A stretch of DNA of 64,000 nt, taken from Nissolia schottii (Eukaryota; Streptophyta; Magnoliopsida; Fabales; Fabaceae). Positions within the stretch are counted from its first letter, which is position 1, and each line of letters opens with the position of its first letter. Below, one piece after another: positions 48,243-62,400 of the stretch. The stretch is from the NCBI GenBank assembly GCA_003254905.1, contig QANU01001671.1, positions 1,192,362 to 1,256,361 of the forward strand, in the 5' to 3' direction. The notes beneath the pieces are model-generated. The model did no database searches and was not told the origin of the DNA. It saw only the letters and a list, made by a program, of their open reading frames with translations. The position numbers were made by a program, and so were the translations under genes.

Positions 48243-51200
48243 TGTAACATTCTGTTTTTCGCTAAACGTCAACACTTTATTTTCTACTATTTAGTAAATA
48301 ATATTTAATTGTTAAAAGTATTTTCTACTGTTTAGATGATTTAGGTATAATATTGAACCATACAAACGAAATTTATTTATTAAATAGTAATATCCCCATA
48401 GTCTCGTCGATTCCAAAACTTATGTCGATTTGTCGATGGGAGTTATGGTTTGAAAGGTAGTTTCAAACCCGCTAATCTATAGGGCCTACTCTGTCTATGT
48501 CTGAGGTACCTAGAGACCAGAGACCTTTAGGGATGCACTTCCTAAATGTTTTAAAATAATTTCTTATTTTTGGTCTTGGTACACTATAGAATAGTAAAAT
48601 TGTTGTCTTTTAATTTTATGGTACGCGTCGCATTTTACACCATACTGACTTAAGGACTTTTTCACTTGACAAAATTCATTTATAAATCTCTCCCATCAGC
48701 TGAAGAATGCTGCAATCCCCCCTTTATTTAGATCAAAATCCTTATTTCTCATTCATTTTCATCTAAACACTTGATTGCAAGAGTAAGCCAATAGACACCA
48801 TTCTCTCATCTTATTCCTCAAGATAAAAAAAAAAAGAAAAGAAAAAGAAATCACCCTCTCCTCCTCCATTTTTGGCGGTGACCTTCTCCTTACCAAAACA
48901 AGTCCATAAACTCATCCAACCAAGTATTTTTATTCACAAAAGAAAGCCTTATTCATCCTCTACCGCTTCCCCTCTAAGAACGCACACAAAGAAGCTCAAG
49001 AAACTCCAATATTAGAGCTTCAAGGCCGCAAGATTCTCTTCCAAATACACTCCTCTAATCCTATCATTTTATTCATTAAAATTCATGTCCTCTTCGTCCT
49101 CCTCAAGCTCCTACCACGAGTTTTACGTTTAGGTGGGTTTCTAGCACTTATGTGCTTCCTATGCTTGTGCAAGTTTAAGATGATAATGGTTTCGGTTATC
49201 CCATGTCATTTCCTTCAAGGAACTGTAATTTTTATGTCTATCCTTGTCCATAACCAATAGGTGAATAATTGGTTTTTCCCTTTGATAATGGTACAACCTT
49301 GATGAATCATTGGGACCTAGAACTTTATTTTATGAACTTTTTTTAATCTATTTTCCATTGTGTTTTAAAAGTGTAATTTCGAAATTGGTTGATAATCCAA
49401 TGATCTAGGATGGTTCTGGTGATCAACTATGATATGAGTTCCAAGACAATCCAAGGGAAGGATGAATTTGTGTATTTATTCTCTTCATGGTTTCGATGAT
49501 GACATGCTTTGATCATAAGGATTTTATAAATTAGTTCTTAGCAAATTTTATATGATTAGTGGTTAATCCTAATGCAACTTGTATTATGAGTTGTGGGAGA
49601 CACCAAAAGTGATAAACTAGTATTTTTTCCTCTTGTATGCATTTGGCATTTTCTACTACGGAAGGTCCTGGTTGCACATTCCTTAAAGTGATATTGTTTT
49701 GCAGTTAAAAGTTCCTTCCACCAATAAGGCATAGCGTAGATTTTCTTTCCACTGTCGGAATTTAAAGGACTTAAAGTGTTAATAATGTGATATGTGATTT
49801 TTCGAAAGAATTCCCTAAGCCTTAGCATGAAAGTACTCTAAGTATGCTTCTAGTTATGTTTGTTAGCATGCATAAAATAAAATGATTTTGTTGGCGTATG
49901 GAGTGTTTGCATTTGGAAGCAATATGTTTGTTCATGCTTTGGCTATATCTATGATTGTGCTTATGTGTATGCTTGTGATTGTACTTATGCTTATGCCTAT
50001 GCCTATGCTATTGTTTATGTTCATGACCACGTTAGTATTTATCATAATGATTAAAGTTATGAATTGAAAAGAAAGTTGAAAGGTGTGAGGCCTATAAGCA
50101 TGTATAAAAAATGATTTCACGACTCCTTATATAAGTGTGTTATACGATTTTTCTAAAAATCATGTAGAAGACTGTTTAAGTCCTTAATCAAAGAAAATTC
50201 CATAAGAAGCTATAAGAATAAAAGATAGATTAATCCCTCATCAGAGGAAGTATCCATAATTCATTTTTAAATAAAACTTCTAGGGATCAAAGTGTTAATG
50301 CTTCCCATGTGGAGCATGTCCTTCGGGTTAGTGCAATAGTTGGTCACCTCAACGCCCTTGTGTTGGTTTATAGATTATGGGTTGATAGCATTGGGTGCAC
50401 TTAAGGAAGAAAGAAAAATCTCTTTGATCATGATTCATTATGTCAATGTTTGTGGTTTGCTACCACATACTTGAGCTCATCTCCTTTACAAGAAAATTGT
50501 ATATCCTTGGGTGGGTAAACTGGTCCCCCAGGCATATCGAAGGGTACAAAGAAGGTGAATGACTAAAGAATACACATATCAAAGAAGAAGAAGTCATAAC
50601 ACATTCATGCATAACATCCTTTATTTTCATGTTTAGTAGATTGATGTACTGCTTATACTCTATTATCCTTATTGGTTGATAAGTGTTAGGTTAAAGAAAA
50701 GACTAGCTTAACTGGTAATTGTTCCAGACTATGATCGGATAATTAACTGAATAAACCCTTGATGCATATTCACTTAGAAATGGCTCAAACAGTTTGAACC
50801 CTATGCGTTGACACCTAGTTAGTGTCTAGAGACCCATTGGCGAAACTTGTTTTCTCATCCCTTCCGCATATGGTTCTAGGTTCCAACGAAGAGTACAAGG
50901 CACATGGAAATCTTGGACATGATCACATGGTTGGATAGCTTGAATCATTTAGGAGCCGTCACTCTGAGTGACCATTCCTCAAGTCCAGAGTTTTTCATGT
51001 AGAGCAATGTTTCGAAGTTTTTCGGCTATGTTTCTGGTTTAGTCGATGTAGTTACTTTTACCTTATGTGTTTCCTATCCTTATGTGATTTACTATGCTAT
51101 ATTTTTTCCTCCTTGAGGAACGTTGAGTTATTTGATTGTATTCTGTAAAACCCTTGAAGCTAATGTATTCTTATGACGAGTAATGTAATGAGGTTATTCA

Positions 51201-51432
51201 ATGATGTATTTATGTACGTCATTGCATATGTCTATTTGTTGTTCTACACCCTTCGACATTCTCACTACTTACCTCTTATTAAAGTTCCACAATGTATGAC
51301 TAATGTTTTGAAATATTCTTTTCTACAAAATTTCAAATTTACCCATATTTTCCAAATAAGTATTTCATAAGCTTAGTCTAAAAGTAAGGTAAAACTAAAA
51401 CGTGACAACTAGCAAGCATTAATTACGACTTA
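48243..51432 (+). mobile_element. LTR copy b, about 3.2 kb
   Basis: Begins TGTAACATTCTGTTTTTCG. It includes the CTCTCCCATCAGCTGAAGA, CTTAAGAAAA and AGGTGGGTTTCTAGCACTT blocks shared with copy c. The conserved LTR module lies at about 50690-50880 and a worn ACTAGCAAGCATTAATTACG end precedes copy c. The last 30 or so bases expected for the family are missing. No coding capacity. Confidence 0.7.
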
Positions 51433-54400
51433 TGTAACATCCCATTTTTCGCTAAATGTCAACACTTTATTTCCTACTATTTAGTAAATAATATTTAATT
51501 GTTAGTTAGGCATAATATTGAACCATACAGTCATAAATTATTTATTACATAATAATATTCCTTTAGTCTCTTCGATTCCAAAACTTCTCTTGGTTCACTG
51601 ATCAGAGTAACAGTTTGAAAGCTAGTTTCGGATCCGCTAGCCTGTGAGACTCACTATGTCTCCATATGAGGTCTCTAGAGACCCTTAGGGACCCACTTCC
51701 TAAATATTTTAAAATAATTTCTTGTTTTTGTTTCCCGTATGAGATCGAATAGTAAAACCGTTGTCTTTTATTTTTACGGTACGCATCACATTTTCCACTG
51801 GATTGACTTAGGGACTTTTCACTTGCCTAAAATCAGTTATAAGTCTCTCCCATCAGCTGAAGAGTTCCACATCCCTACCCCATTATCTAAATTAATTCCA
51901 TAATTTTTCACTCATTTCCCATTTAAGCTAGTTGTTACAAGGCAAGGCAAGAGTCAAGCTCACCTTCTTCTTCCTTAAGAAAAAAAAAAAAGACAAGAAA
52001 ACTCATCCTCTACTCCTCCATTTCTGGCCATGACCTCACCCTACCATTAACACATCCATAAACTCATCCAAAAAATTATTTTTATTCAAAAAAAGAAAAC
52101 AATGTTCATCCTCTACAGCTTCCCCTTAAAGAAAACACACAAAAAACTCAAGAAACTCCATTATTGGAGCTTCAAGGCCGCAGCTTTATCTACCCACATA
52201 CATCCCCATACACCCCTCTAGTCCTATATTTTAATTCACTAAAATTGATATCCTCTTCATCCTACTCAAGCTCTTACCATCAGTTTTATGTTTAGGTGGG
52301 TTTCTAGCACTTATGTGCTTCCTATGCTTATGCAAGTTTAAGATGATGATGGTTTCGGTTTTCCCATGACATTTAGTTCAAGAAAATATAGTTTTTATGC
52401 CCATCCGTTTCCAATTTCAATTCGGCCTTGTTGGGGCTCTTTAGGTCCTCTATGCTTGTTATTGAATCTAGTTGTAAATTTGAGTTCCTTGCTATATTCT
52501 AAGCCTTTTTCATGGACTCAGTTGATGTCAAAAGTGAGTTTGTCTCTATGTCATAGCTTCTTTCTTTGAGGTTTAATAGGCTTCCTTTTCATTGTTTTCT
52601 AGTCTAGTTACATATCTAGCTTCCTTGTGAAATTCTAGGCCTTGTTTGTATAGAGAGTTTTGTGTGAAAAAAAGTTTTATGGAAATGGTTTTGTTACAAA
52701 AGTGTTTCAATGACATGAGGCACTCTCTTCTTTGTTTTGACCTCATCATTTTGTTTTATGCTTGAGTTGTGTTTATGAAAATAAAAATTGTTCTAATGAT
52801 CCATGATGGTGCCTTGTACAACACTGATATGAATTTTTAAGGGCCACCAAGAGGTGAAGAATTAGTATTTTTCCTTGATGATGATTCGGCCTTGATGTCA
52901 GTTGAGATTTTGGAATTTTGTTTTATGAACTTTGTTGTTAATCTATTTTCCATTGTGTTTTAAAAGTGTATTTGCGAATTGGTTGATAATCCGATAATTT
53001 AGGATGGTTTTGATTATGAATGATGATATGAGTTCTAGGACAATCCAAGGAGATGATGACTTTGTGTTTTTATCTCTTCCATGGTTTTGGCTATGACATG
53101 CATTGATCAAAAGGATATTATAAATTAGTTCTTAGCAAAGTTTATATGATCAATGATTAATCCTAATGCAACTTGTGTTGAGTTGTGCGAGAAATCAAAA
53201 GTGATAAGCAAGTGTTTTCCTTGTAAGGTGCAATTCAGCCTCCTATGCTATTAGTGTGATGATATTTTTATGTTTTTGAAAGTGTTATTGTTTTAAAAAT
53301 CTTTGAAAGATTTGAGTATAGGGTTATTAAGGAGTTTCAATGTAAAATCAATTCCCTAAACCCTTGTGTAGGTCTATGACTTCGGCCATAATAATCCCTA
53401 TGGCTAGGATTGTCTTTCATGAATTTTTTTTTTATTTTTTTCTTGTTTGCAAATGGTAAGAAACCTCTTTGATGTAGAAACGTTTTTGGAAAAGATATTA
53501 TTTGAACCTTTGGCAAATTTCGTTGGTTTTTCTTGCTTGAATTAGGAATGATTGGGGAATGAGCCGTATGACACCTAGACTTGTGATCAATGATTCTAAA
53601 GAGGACTCTGTGACCTACGATTAAAAGTTCCTTCCGCCATTATGGCATAGCATAAGTTTTCTTTCCACTGCCGGCATTTAAAGGACTTAAAATGTTGGTA
53701 ATGTGATGTGTGGTTTCCCAAAAGAATTCCCTAAGCCTTAGCATGAAAATACTATAAATATGGTTCAAGTTATGTTTGTTAGCACACAGAAAATAAAATG
53801 ATTTTGTTGGTGTAGGGAGTGTTTGCATTTGGAAGCAATATGTATGTTCATGCTATGGCTATATCTATGATTATGGTTATGCTTAAACTTACGCGTGTGT
53901 TTATGATTATACTTATGCTTATGTCTATGCTATTGTTTACGATCATGACCACTTTAGTATTTATCGTAATGCTTAAAATTATGCATTGAAAAAAAGTTGA
54001 GTTATGTGAAGGCTATAAGAATGTATAAAGAATGATATCACAACTCCTTATATAAGTGTGTTATTCGGTTTTTCCAAAAAGCAAGTGGAAGACAGTTTAA
54101 GTCCTTAATGAAGGCAAATTTCATAAGAGATTTTAAGAATAAAACATAGATTAGACCCTTATCTAAGGAAGTATCCATAATAGATTTTTAAATAACAAAC
54201 CAAAGTGATAATGCTACCCACATGGAGCGTGTCCTTCAGGCCAGTAAAGCAGCTGGTCACATCGACGCCCTTTTGTTGGTTTAGAGGTTTGTGCTGATAG
54301 TAATGGGCACACTGAAGGAAGTAAGAAAAATCCCTTTGATCATAGTTAACTATGTCAGTATTTGTGGTTTGCTACCATAGATTTGAGATCATCTCCTTCA

Positions 54401-55060
54401 CGGGAAAACTGTATGTCCTTGGGTGGGTAAATTGGTCCCTTAGGCATACTGAAGGGTACAAAGAATGTGAATAACTAAAGAATACACATAATAAAAAAGA
54501 AGTCATAACACATTAATGCATAGCATTCTTCATTTTCCATGTTTGGTATATTGATGTGTTGTTTATACTCTATGATTCTGACTGAGTAATAAGTGTTAGG
54601 TTAAAAAAAAGACTAGGTTAACTAGTAACCGTTAGAGACTAGGTTTAGATAATTAATTGAATAAACACTTGCTGCATGTTCACTTAGAAATGGCTTGAAT
54701 GGCTAGAACCCTATGCTTTGACACCTAGTTAGTGCCAAGAAATCCACCGAGAAAACTTGTTTTCTCATCCCCTTTGCATATGGTTCTAGGTTCTGACAAA
54801 GAGTACAAGGCACGTGGCAAACTCAGACACGATCACATTGTTGGGTAGCTTGAATCATCCAGGCACTCCAAGTGACCGTTCTGCAAATCTAGAGTTTTTC
54901 TTATGGAGCGATGTTTTGACATTTGTAGCTATGCATCTGGTTTAGTATTGTTGTTACTTTTATCTTAGGTGCATCCTATCATTATGTGATTTACTATGAA
55001 GTTGTTTTTCCTCATTGAGGAATGTTGAGTTATTTGATTGTAATATGTTAAACCCGTTAA
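51433..55060 (+). mobile_element. LTR copy c, 3' truncated
   Basis: Begins TGTAACATCCCATTTTTCG directly after copy b, so c may have inserted at the extreme 3' end of b. It is colinear with b, with a longer internal segment (52380-52920). Homology stops at about 55060, where b continues for another 370 bp. No gene. Confidence 0.7.
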
Positions 55061-56412
55061 CAATGCGAAAGAGGGTGAAGTACCCCATCACCTTCGTAAT
55101 ATTCTATTGTTTAACAACTATGCCCCTCCAATTTCATACCATCAAATCTCCTATCATCACCACAACCCTCTTCTTCGTACCCCAATGGAGACTATCGTAG
55201 GCAACGGTGGGGACGATGAACTCAGAGAAATAAAGGTGAGGGTCGATGAGGGACTCAAAGGCACAACAACTAACAACACAACGATGGAGCAGCGAAAAGA
55301 CCTATTCTCTCTCTTTATCGCCTTCGCGATGGTGCTATAGCAAGGACGAGAAACTCTTCTCTCTTCTCTATAAAATGAAGAGTTAGAGAGGATATAAAGA
55401 GAAGACGAAGAGGAAGGGGTTTCAAATTATCGAGCCAGGAGCAATTTTATCATTTCACGCACTAAGTTGAGGGCAAAATCATCATCTCCCCCTAATTAAC
55501 AAGGGCATGATCACCTTTCCCACTAGCCCCAAATAGGGCACGAAGTCCAAAACATCAATGGATATATCTCTAGAGATGCAGAAGTAACAATTGGCAAGAG
55601 ACACCAACAAACAAATTGTTAGTCCCAAGTTAGAGGCAATGTTATGGGGTATGATACAAAGCCATTATGCCCAATAATGAGGCCCAATGACTAAATTATA
55701 ACTCATAACAAAACCTTAACTGTGCATAAGGTGTACCGAAGACAAAGTTAAGGTCCAACCCAAACGACACAATGATCTTGTATATAGTTACATAGAAGCT
55801 ACGCAATATCAGTAATTACACATAATCGTAACGTCCAACTAATGACACTCGACTTTATCGTCTTACCGCATATACACACTCAATCAAAAATCTCTTAAGG
55901 TAACTTGATTCAATCTATATCTCATCTAGACCCTAATCTTCTAAGCGCATACTTGGATGTTAGAGTGTTTTTCCAAGTACACGCCACCGACATATTCTAC
56001 TAGATTCCATCACAACCATCTTCAATAAAGCACCTCATACTCACCCGATCTAAGATCCAGGTACTACATTCCTACTCCGATTTCCCTCTTAGCAACTTTT
56101 TATTACAGGAGGTAAGTGCTAACGGCAATCCACATTCTAAATAGGGGATAATTGCTTTCTTACTTCAGTGCTTACAGTTTGATGTCATCTAAGAAATTAA
56201 CCCTTGGATTGGTGTTATCTTTCATGAACAAAAGGGAACAAATCAATGTTCGTCGTGAATCTAACACATCGGATACATACATAGCCTGAGTCAAATACAT
56301 AAATTGTTTTAGCCTCTAAAAGAAGCTGTACAACACACGCACACAACTGCTACCTTATAAGCCCACCAAATTCAGCATAAGTTACGACTCAAGGTTTAGT
56401 TCTGCATTACGA
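55061..56412. other. Region downstream of EBS, including its probable 3' UTR (minus strand)
   Basis: The first 300-350 bases below 56413, read on the minus strand, are the likely EBS 3' UTR (pyrimidine and T-rich, no conflicting feature). The frame at 55015-55340 has no recognisable domain. I see no other gene or clear transposon boundary. Confidence 0.45.
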
Positions 56413-59400
56413 TCATCTCTTCCTCCGCTTAGGCTCCACCTGCAAATTCAAGATTTTAAATTGTGAAATGAAACACAAGCTAAGCAATGAATAAGCCCTC
56501 TATAAACCGAGGATCCAAGACAGACTTGTATAATTTTGTCCTAGACAATATTTTGCAGCTAATGATTACTCACAAAATGTCATTCTAAACTACATCTACC
56601 ATATAAACTAAGACACTTGCAGAACTAATTAATGAGCATGAAAATTCAGGACAACGCATAACCTAATACTAACCAAATTGATCATCTACAAAAAAGGCTT
56701 CTAAAGACTTTTGTAGTCTATAGTGTAATAAATATAAGAAATCCAGACTCACAAATTGATTAGTAGAGACCATGCTCCTAAGGAGCAAAAAGACTTTACT
56801 ATAAGCTCTTACATGTCTCAATTATCACACCGAATTTAGCAGTCATAAGCAGAAGACCACCAAAGAAAGTACTGAAATTGGAGCAAGATGAAAATAAATT
56901 TTACAGAAATCCAGGTTAAACAAGGAGAATATTATGTCACGGGTTGGGTCAGTTTTAGCCATTAGGGTGATCCATAGATAGGGATTAGGGAATAGGAATT
57001 AGTAATTAGGGGCAATTCAGTAATTAATGGTACGGAAAGAGAGGTTATAAGGGTTAGGCAGAATAGGCTGATTATTGAGAGTAGGTGGACTCTTGAAAAG
57101 CAACCAATCCTTGTTTTCTTGTTTAAATTTTATGCTTATAGTATCTGTCTTCTATCAATAATTCCCTAGATTATTTTTTTAGTGCCATTACAATTGTCAT
57201 CAAAGTTCTAATCTTGGGAGTGCTGTGTATGTTCACTATTGACCCGTTTGGATTGGCTTCTAAAAAAATCACTTTTTAAAAAAATAACAAGTGTTAAAAT
57301 ACAAAATAAAATAAAAAAGTACTTTTTTTTAAAACAATGTAAAATACCACTTTTGTAAAAGTTTGGAAGGTTCTACTTCTAAAAAAAAAGTGGAAGGTGT
57401 GGTTTTTAGTAAAACCACCTTGTAATTGTAAACTATACCTCTTAAAAAAAAGCTATACTTCAAAATATAACTAAGATAAGTACTTTTCTTATAAGCCAAT
57501 CCAAACAGGCATGTGTGCCGCTGTGGAAATTCAAATGAATGAAATTGAGAACCACTTTGAGAAACGATTTGAGGGAATCAAGAGCCTCTTGGAGATTGGT
57601 CGGTTCAGGCACAAGGTACGGGTTTGTTGTCGCACCAACTGGAGCGCCTTCTGCAATGCGAACAAAAATCCCATAGAGAAGAGTTGCACAACCCCCACCG
57701 ACGGCTCCCAATTCCATTGCGGGAAGACCTCATGAAACCGCACCCAGAGTTCCAAGACTTGCACCTAGATCTGTGCAACCTACACCCAAATCCACACAAC
57801 TTGCATAACTCGCAACCAAATCCACTCTACGAGAAATTCTTGCTTAGCAACAAAACCAACACTTCATATTTGGGCACACACAATAAAAGTAGGTACCATA
57901 AAGTGGAACTCAAAGACACTTGGTGGGACACACAATAAAAGCACCCACTTTTATTGTGTGCTCAAATATAAGGATAGTCTTGTGACCAAGAATTTCTCTC
58001 CACTCGACTTGCAAAACCCATATTAACATCCATGCAACCTATGCCTGAATATGCGCATTCCACGCTCAGTCTCACACAATCCATCACACTTTAATCCGCT
58101 ATTGCACCACCTTGACCTGCATGACTAAGGCGTGGGTGGCGGATGAGTCAATCGGCCACGTCACCACTAGCGCAACCCCCACGAGAACAATCTGTGTCGC
58201 TACTACTAGTCCCCAACATGCACATCACCACCTTGAGGGTAGTTTGCAGCGAGTCCACTCACCTGGTTCTTAGGGATCCCAATCCTGCTCTCTAGGGGAC
58301 AACAACCATTATTGTTATCACGACTCCCGGGATGACCAACAATATCTATCGTATGAGCTACACCAACCTTATCAAAGGCCGAAGCAAACAAAAAAATCGA
58401 TCTTCCCTTGTTTTCAAGTAAGGATGCGTATGAGTGGCTTGTCCGGGTGGAGTGGTGTTACAGAATCAGAGGCATTGAGGAGTTTGAGAAGCTACAGATG
58501 GCCTTAGGCAGCGTTTGGTTGAGGGACGGGACACGAGGGCAAAGACACAGGAACACATTCTTGTATTTTCTATGCCTCTCTATCCCCGTATCTTGTCCCT
58601 CCAACCAAATGCTGCATTACTGATTGTGGAGGGTAATGTTATGACTTGGTACTAACAGTGGGAAGACCAGGCACATTTCCCATATTGTTGGTGGCTCGGA
58701 ACCTGTTGGAACCTTTGCAAGAATTGAAGTAGAGTGGTATTCCAGCTGAGTATTACAAGATATTTGAGAGAGTCTCTAGTTCTAGATGAGATGTTGACCC
58801 AGATACCATAATGATGATCTTTTTGAATGGGCTTGAGGTAAGACATTAAGGCAGAGATGAAGGTTAGTCGTTTCGATCATTAGCCGAGATAATGGACATG
58901 GTTGTTAAATTGGAAACCAAAAACAGTGCAATGAAGGAAAAGGATGGTGTATCGAAGAACAACCAACCAATCCCAATCTCTATGGGAGTGGGAGGCCCAC
59001 ATACCCCAAGCATGGACAATGACCGTTAAGACACCACTTTGGGAGAGCAAGCTATGGGACAAAAATTGTACTTCTTCCCAAAGCTCCATTTTGGGGAGAA
59101 GGTGGATTTTGAGAGGGGGAGGGGGGGAGTAATGGGCCAACCCTAATTTAGCTATTATGCTATTAGTGGGGGTGGACCACATGGAGATTAGGGATCAGAG
59201 GCAATTTAATAATTTATGTAAATAATGATTTGGAAAATGGGAGTTATGTGGGGGGGGGGGGCATTTAGAGAGCTACCAATGCACGTTTACATTTTACGTC
59301 AGTAAAATCTTTGTCATTTATCAATAATTTCCTTTATTATATTTGGTGCATTACATGTGGGCGGGTAGGGTATAGTTTTGGCCCAACGGTGCCCCATTCT

Positions 59401-62400
59401 GCACCCTTCTAAATAGATCCCAACTCACCCCTATGCCACCCAAGAGGGTCTAATAACAAAGGAAATGGATCCTCTCATGTTAAAATTAGTCATGTTTGGT
59501 CATGTGAAAAAAGATAGAAACAGATTTTGAATAAGCGGAACCCTCTTAAAATTGGTAGGACCCAGTTCAAACTTTTGTATCTTTATCTCTTCACATGACC
59601 AAACATGACCAATTTTAACATGAAAGGATCCGTTCCTAAAAACAAATACTTGCAACCTACCTGTAAGGAAATACTAGGATCCCCGCCACACCATAAAAAA
59701 TAAGAATCACTTATAGGAATTAAAAGTATATTTTAACCAAAAAATAAATAAAATATCATTCTTTATAACATACATTAGAGTAAACTCATCCATATAAAAA
59801 AGTATGGCAATGGGAACACCCACAAATGAATTTTCTAACTAGAGTTTGAGTCTTCCATTATAGAATGAGTTCTATTGCTATAGACTTAGGTTTGCAGAGT
59901 ACCCTATACATAGGGGTGGAAACAGGCTAGACCAAGCCACACACTAAACATGTCAAGCCTGCATCATAAATTTTACCTGTCAAAGGCCTTTCTTCCAGCC
60001 TGTTTTAGAAGCCTGGTCTGACCTAGAGCTTGGTAGGCCGGCCTTTCTTTTATAAATAAATTATTATAAATATATTATAATAAAGAAATATATCTTTGAA
60101 TAAATAAATATAAGCAACAAATGAATATATTATGATATTATATAAATATATTACATTTGCATAAATTAACATAACAATTCAAGTTAGTTTGGTGGTAGAT
60201 TGAAAATGAGTGAAACGACTTGTGTTCTAATCCCACTTCATTAATTTTTGAATAATAACTATATATGGGTTTAAACAAGCTGGCCTACAAAGTCAAAGAG
60301 GCTTTGCAACTAGCCTAGGCTTGGTTCATTTTACCAAATAAGCTTCACAATTGGCCTGAGCTTGGGTTAATTTTTAAACGAGTCGGGCAAGGCCATAGGC
60401 CTTATCAAGCCGCCTAGCCTGTTCCCACCCCTACCTATAAATGAGCAATATAACCACCACTGAATTTCATAAAATCTATATATTTATAATTTTAAATTAT
60501 CTTTTGCATGAAGGATATATGCTACCATGCATAAGGTTTAACATGAACCTGAGTCTATGTATAAATGAAATCCTTTGAAATTAGGCAGATGAGATTAAGA
60601 AATAACTGAAAATACTAGACCGGAGTAAAGTTAGCAGATTAACTTGGTCAAAAATAAAGACAGTGATTAAAACGAATAAGTATTGCTTATCATGAGAAAC
60701 ATCAAGCAAAGCTTCATACCCGAATAAACAATGCCATATCTATGTCTCAAAATAATCAATCAATGCAGCCATCAATACAATGAAATTAGATAAGGGAAGG
60801 AAATCATGGATGTTACAGAAGACTTAATTTTTAAAAAGAGAGAGACAGAGATAGAGAATTAGAAGCAGAAGTATATCTGAAACCAAAGGCATACATAAGA
60901 ACCCAAGAGCTGTTAATCACACTTTGCAATAAAATAGGGTTAAAACAAGGCCTCCCAGTGTTTCAGATTAGGGTAAACCAAACAGAAAATAATATGAACT
61001 AAGCAAAGCATGGTATTGAAACAGGAGAAGCACAAAAGCTGATGCATGACCTGATTAACATACACACGCATGGTTTCGCGTGTGCCAATTTGAAACACCA
61101 ATATTTTTGTGGTTTTGGAACTACATGTTTCCTGAAACAACTTGAACTTCAGATTTACTGGATCCTCAATACCAATTAGTGAAAAAACTATCTACAATGT
61201 ATTGCCCAATTAAAAAACTAAAGGCACAAATTTTTTATCTAAAATTCGTTTTCACCATTGAACATCAAATGCTACAACAAATGTTAAACCACCTATCCAG
61301 CAGTGTGATCCCATTCCCTTCCCCATACCTTTGCCACGGTGCAAACCAATTCATAGGAAAACTGAAATCTCAGTCTGTCAGTCATATGCTAGGAAAAAAT
61401 TAAACAAATAGGACCAATTTTTAATGCTCTAATTATTTGATATTGGATGCAAGCAGTCACCTTGCCATCAGCTCCTGGTGATGTAGAAAATGTAGCTTGC
61501 AGTTTCTTCACATCATCATCCATTGGGCATTCAGAACATAGAAAATGATCTAGTTTCTTTGTTTCGTCAATGGTCATACCCATGCAGGCAGGATGGTACC
61601 TGCAAGAAACCTACAACAACTGAAATATGTGTGCCATACAACATATAAGTACATCAACAGACGTAGTGGAACTAAATGGAACTCTGGTGCCAAATAAAGA
61701 GAAAGTTGTGTCATGAATGCCCCCAAAACTGGCATCCCCACTTGTAAATTGATGCTAACAAGAACAAACATAACTACTGTTAAGCCAATCAAAAGATGGA
61801 ATAAGTATGCATAATTCCATTTAGATTGGCTAACATGTATACTAGGGATAAGAAACAACAGAACTCACAGTCATGATATGGGGCTAATGAAAGGAAGATT
61901 GATATAGACACATCAGCAATTTCAACTTTCTACCGTTGGTAAACTTTATGTCACTGAATTTTTAAACATAAGTAGCTCGCATGTAAGTATACAACCCAAC
62001 TTTCTTTTTTATTTTCTTTATTTCCTTCGTTTTTGTTCTCTTTTATTTGTTTATTTATCTTCGCACGAGTTGAATGTTTTCTCAGCAACAAAACGCATGT
62101 GTAGACTAAAACAGAGTTGCAATAACACAAAGTTAGAGGGTTTATTAAAACTATTGGACTATATGGTAAAGATCTTCAAGGGCCTCAAAAGTCTTGTCAT
62201 CTTCACCATTCTCAGCAACAATATTTGACCTTATAAACTTCTCAACACTCCTCAGAATCATTCTGCAGGAGCCAGAACTGGCAATCACTTCATCCACGCA
62301 AATAAAACATCTAATTCCCAAATTGCACATATAAACATCTAAAAAATCATCATACGCCAATGCAATGACAATACAATGTCCTTTACCAATCCTTGCACCC

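Larger units (their letters stand above)
56935..59355 (+). mobile_element. Truncated gypsy-type element with gag remnant in EBS intron 4
   Basis: The left LTR (56935-57192, TGTCACGGGTTGGG to GTGCCATTACA) and a related right LTR (about 59130-59355, ending GGTGCATTACA) flank 1.9 kb. The right LTR is preceded by a polypurine tract GAGAGGGGGAGGGGGGGAG (59111-59129). Inside is a broken gag: a coiled-coil-like start [17 protein letters not shown] (57538 on), then [20 protein letters not shown] (58417 on) and, beyond an insertion, VEGNVMTWY and QWEDQ (58628-58665). There is no pol. Antisense to EBS transcription. No target duplication recognised. Confidence 0.75.

Noticed and set aside
55015-55340. 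Frames downstream of EBS
   Set aside because: No domain, start inside a truncated LTR, low support.
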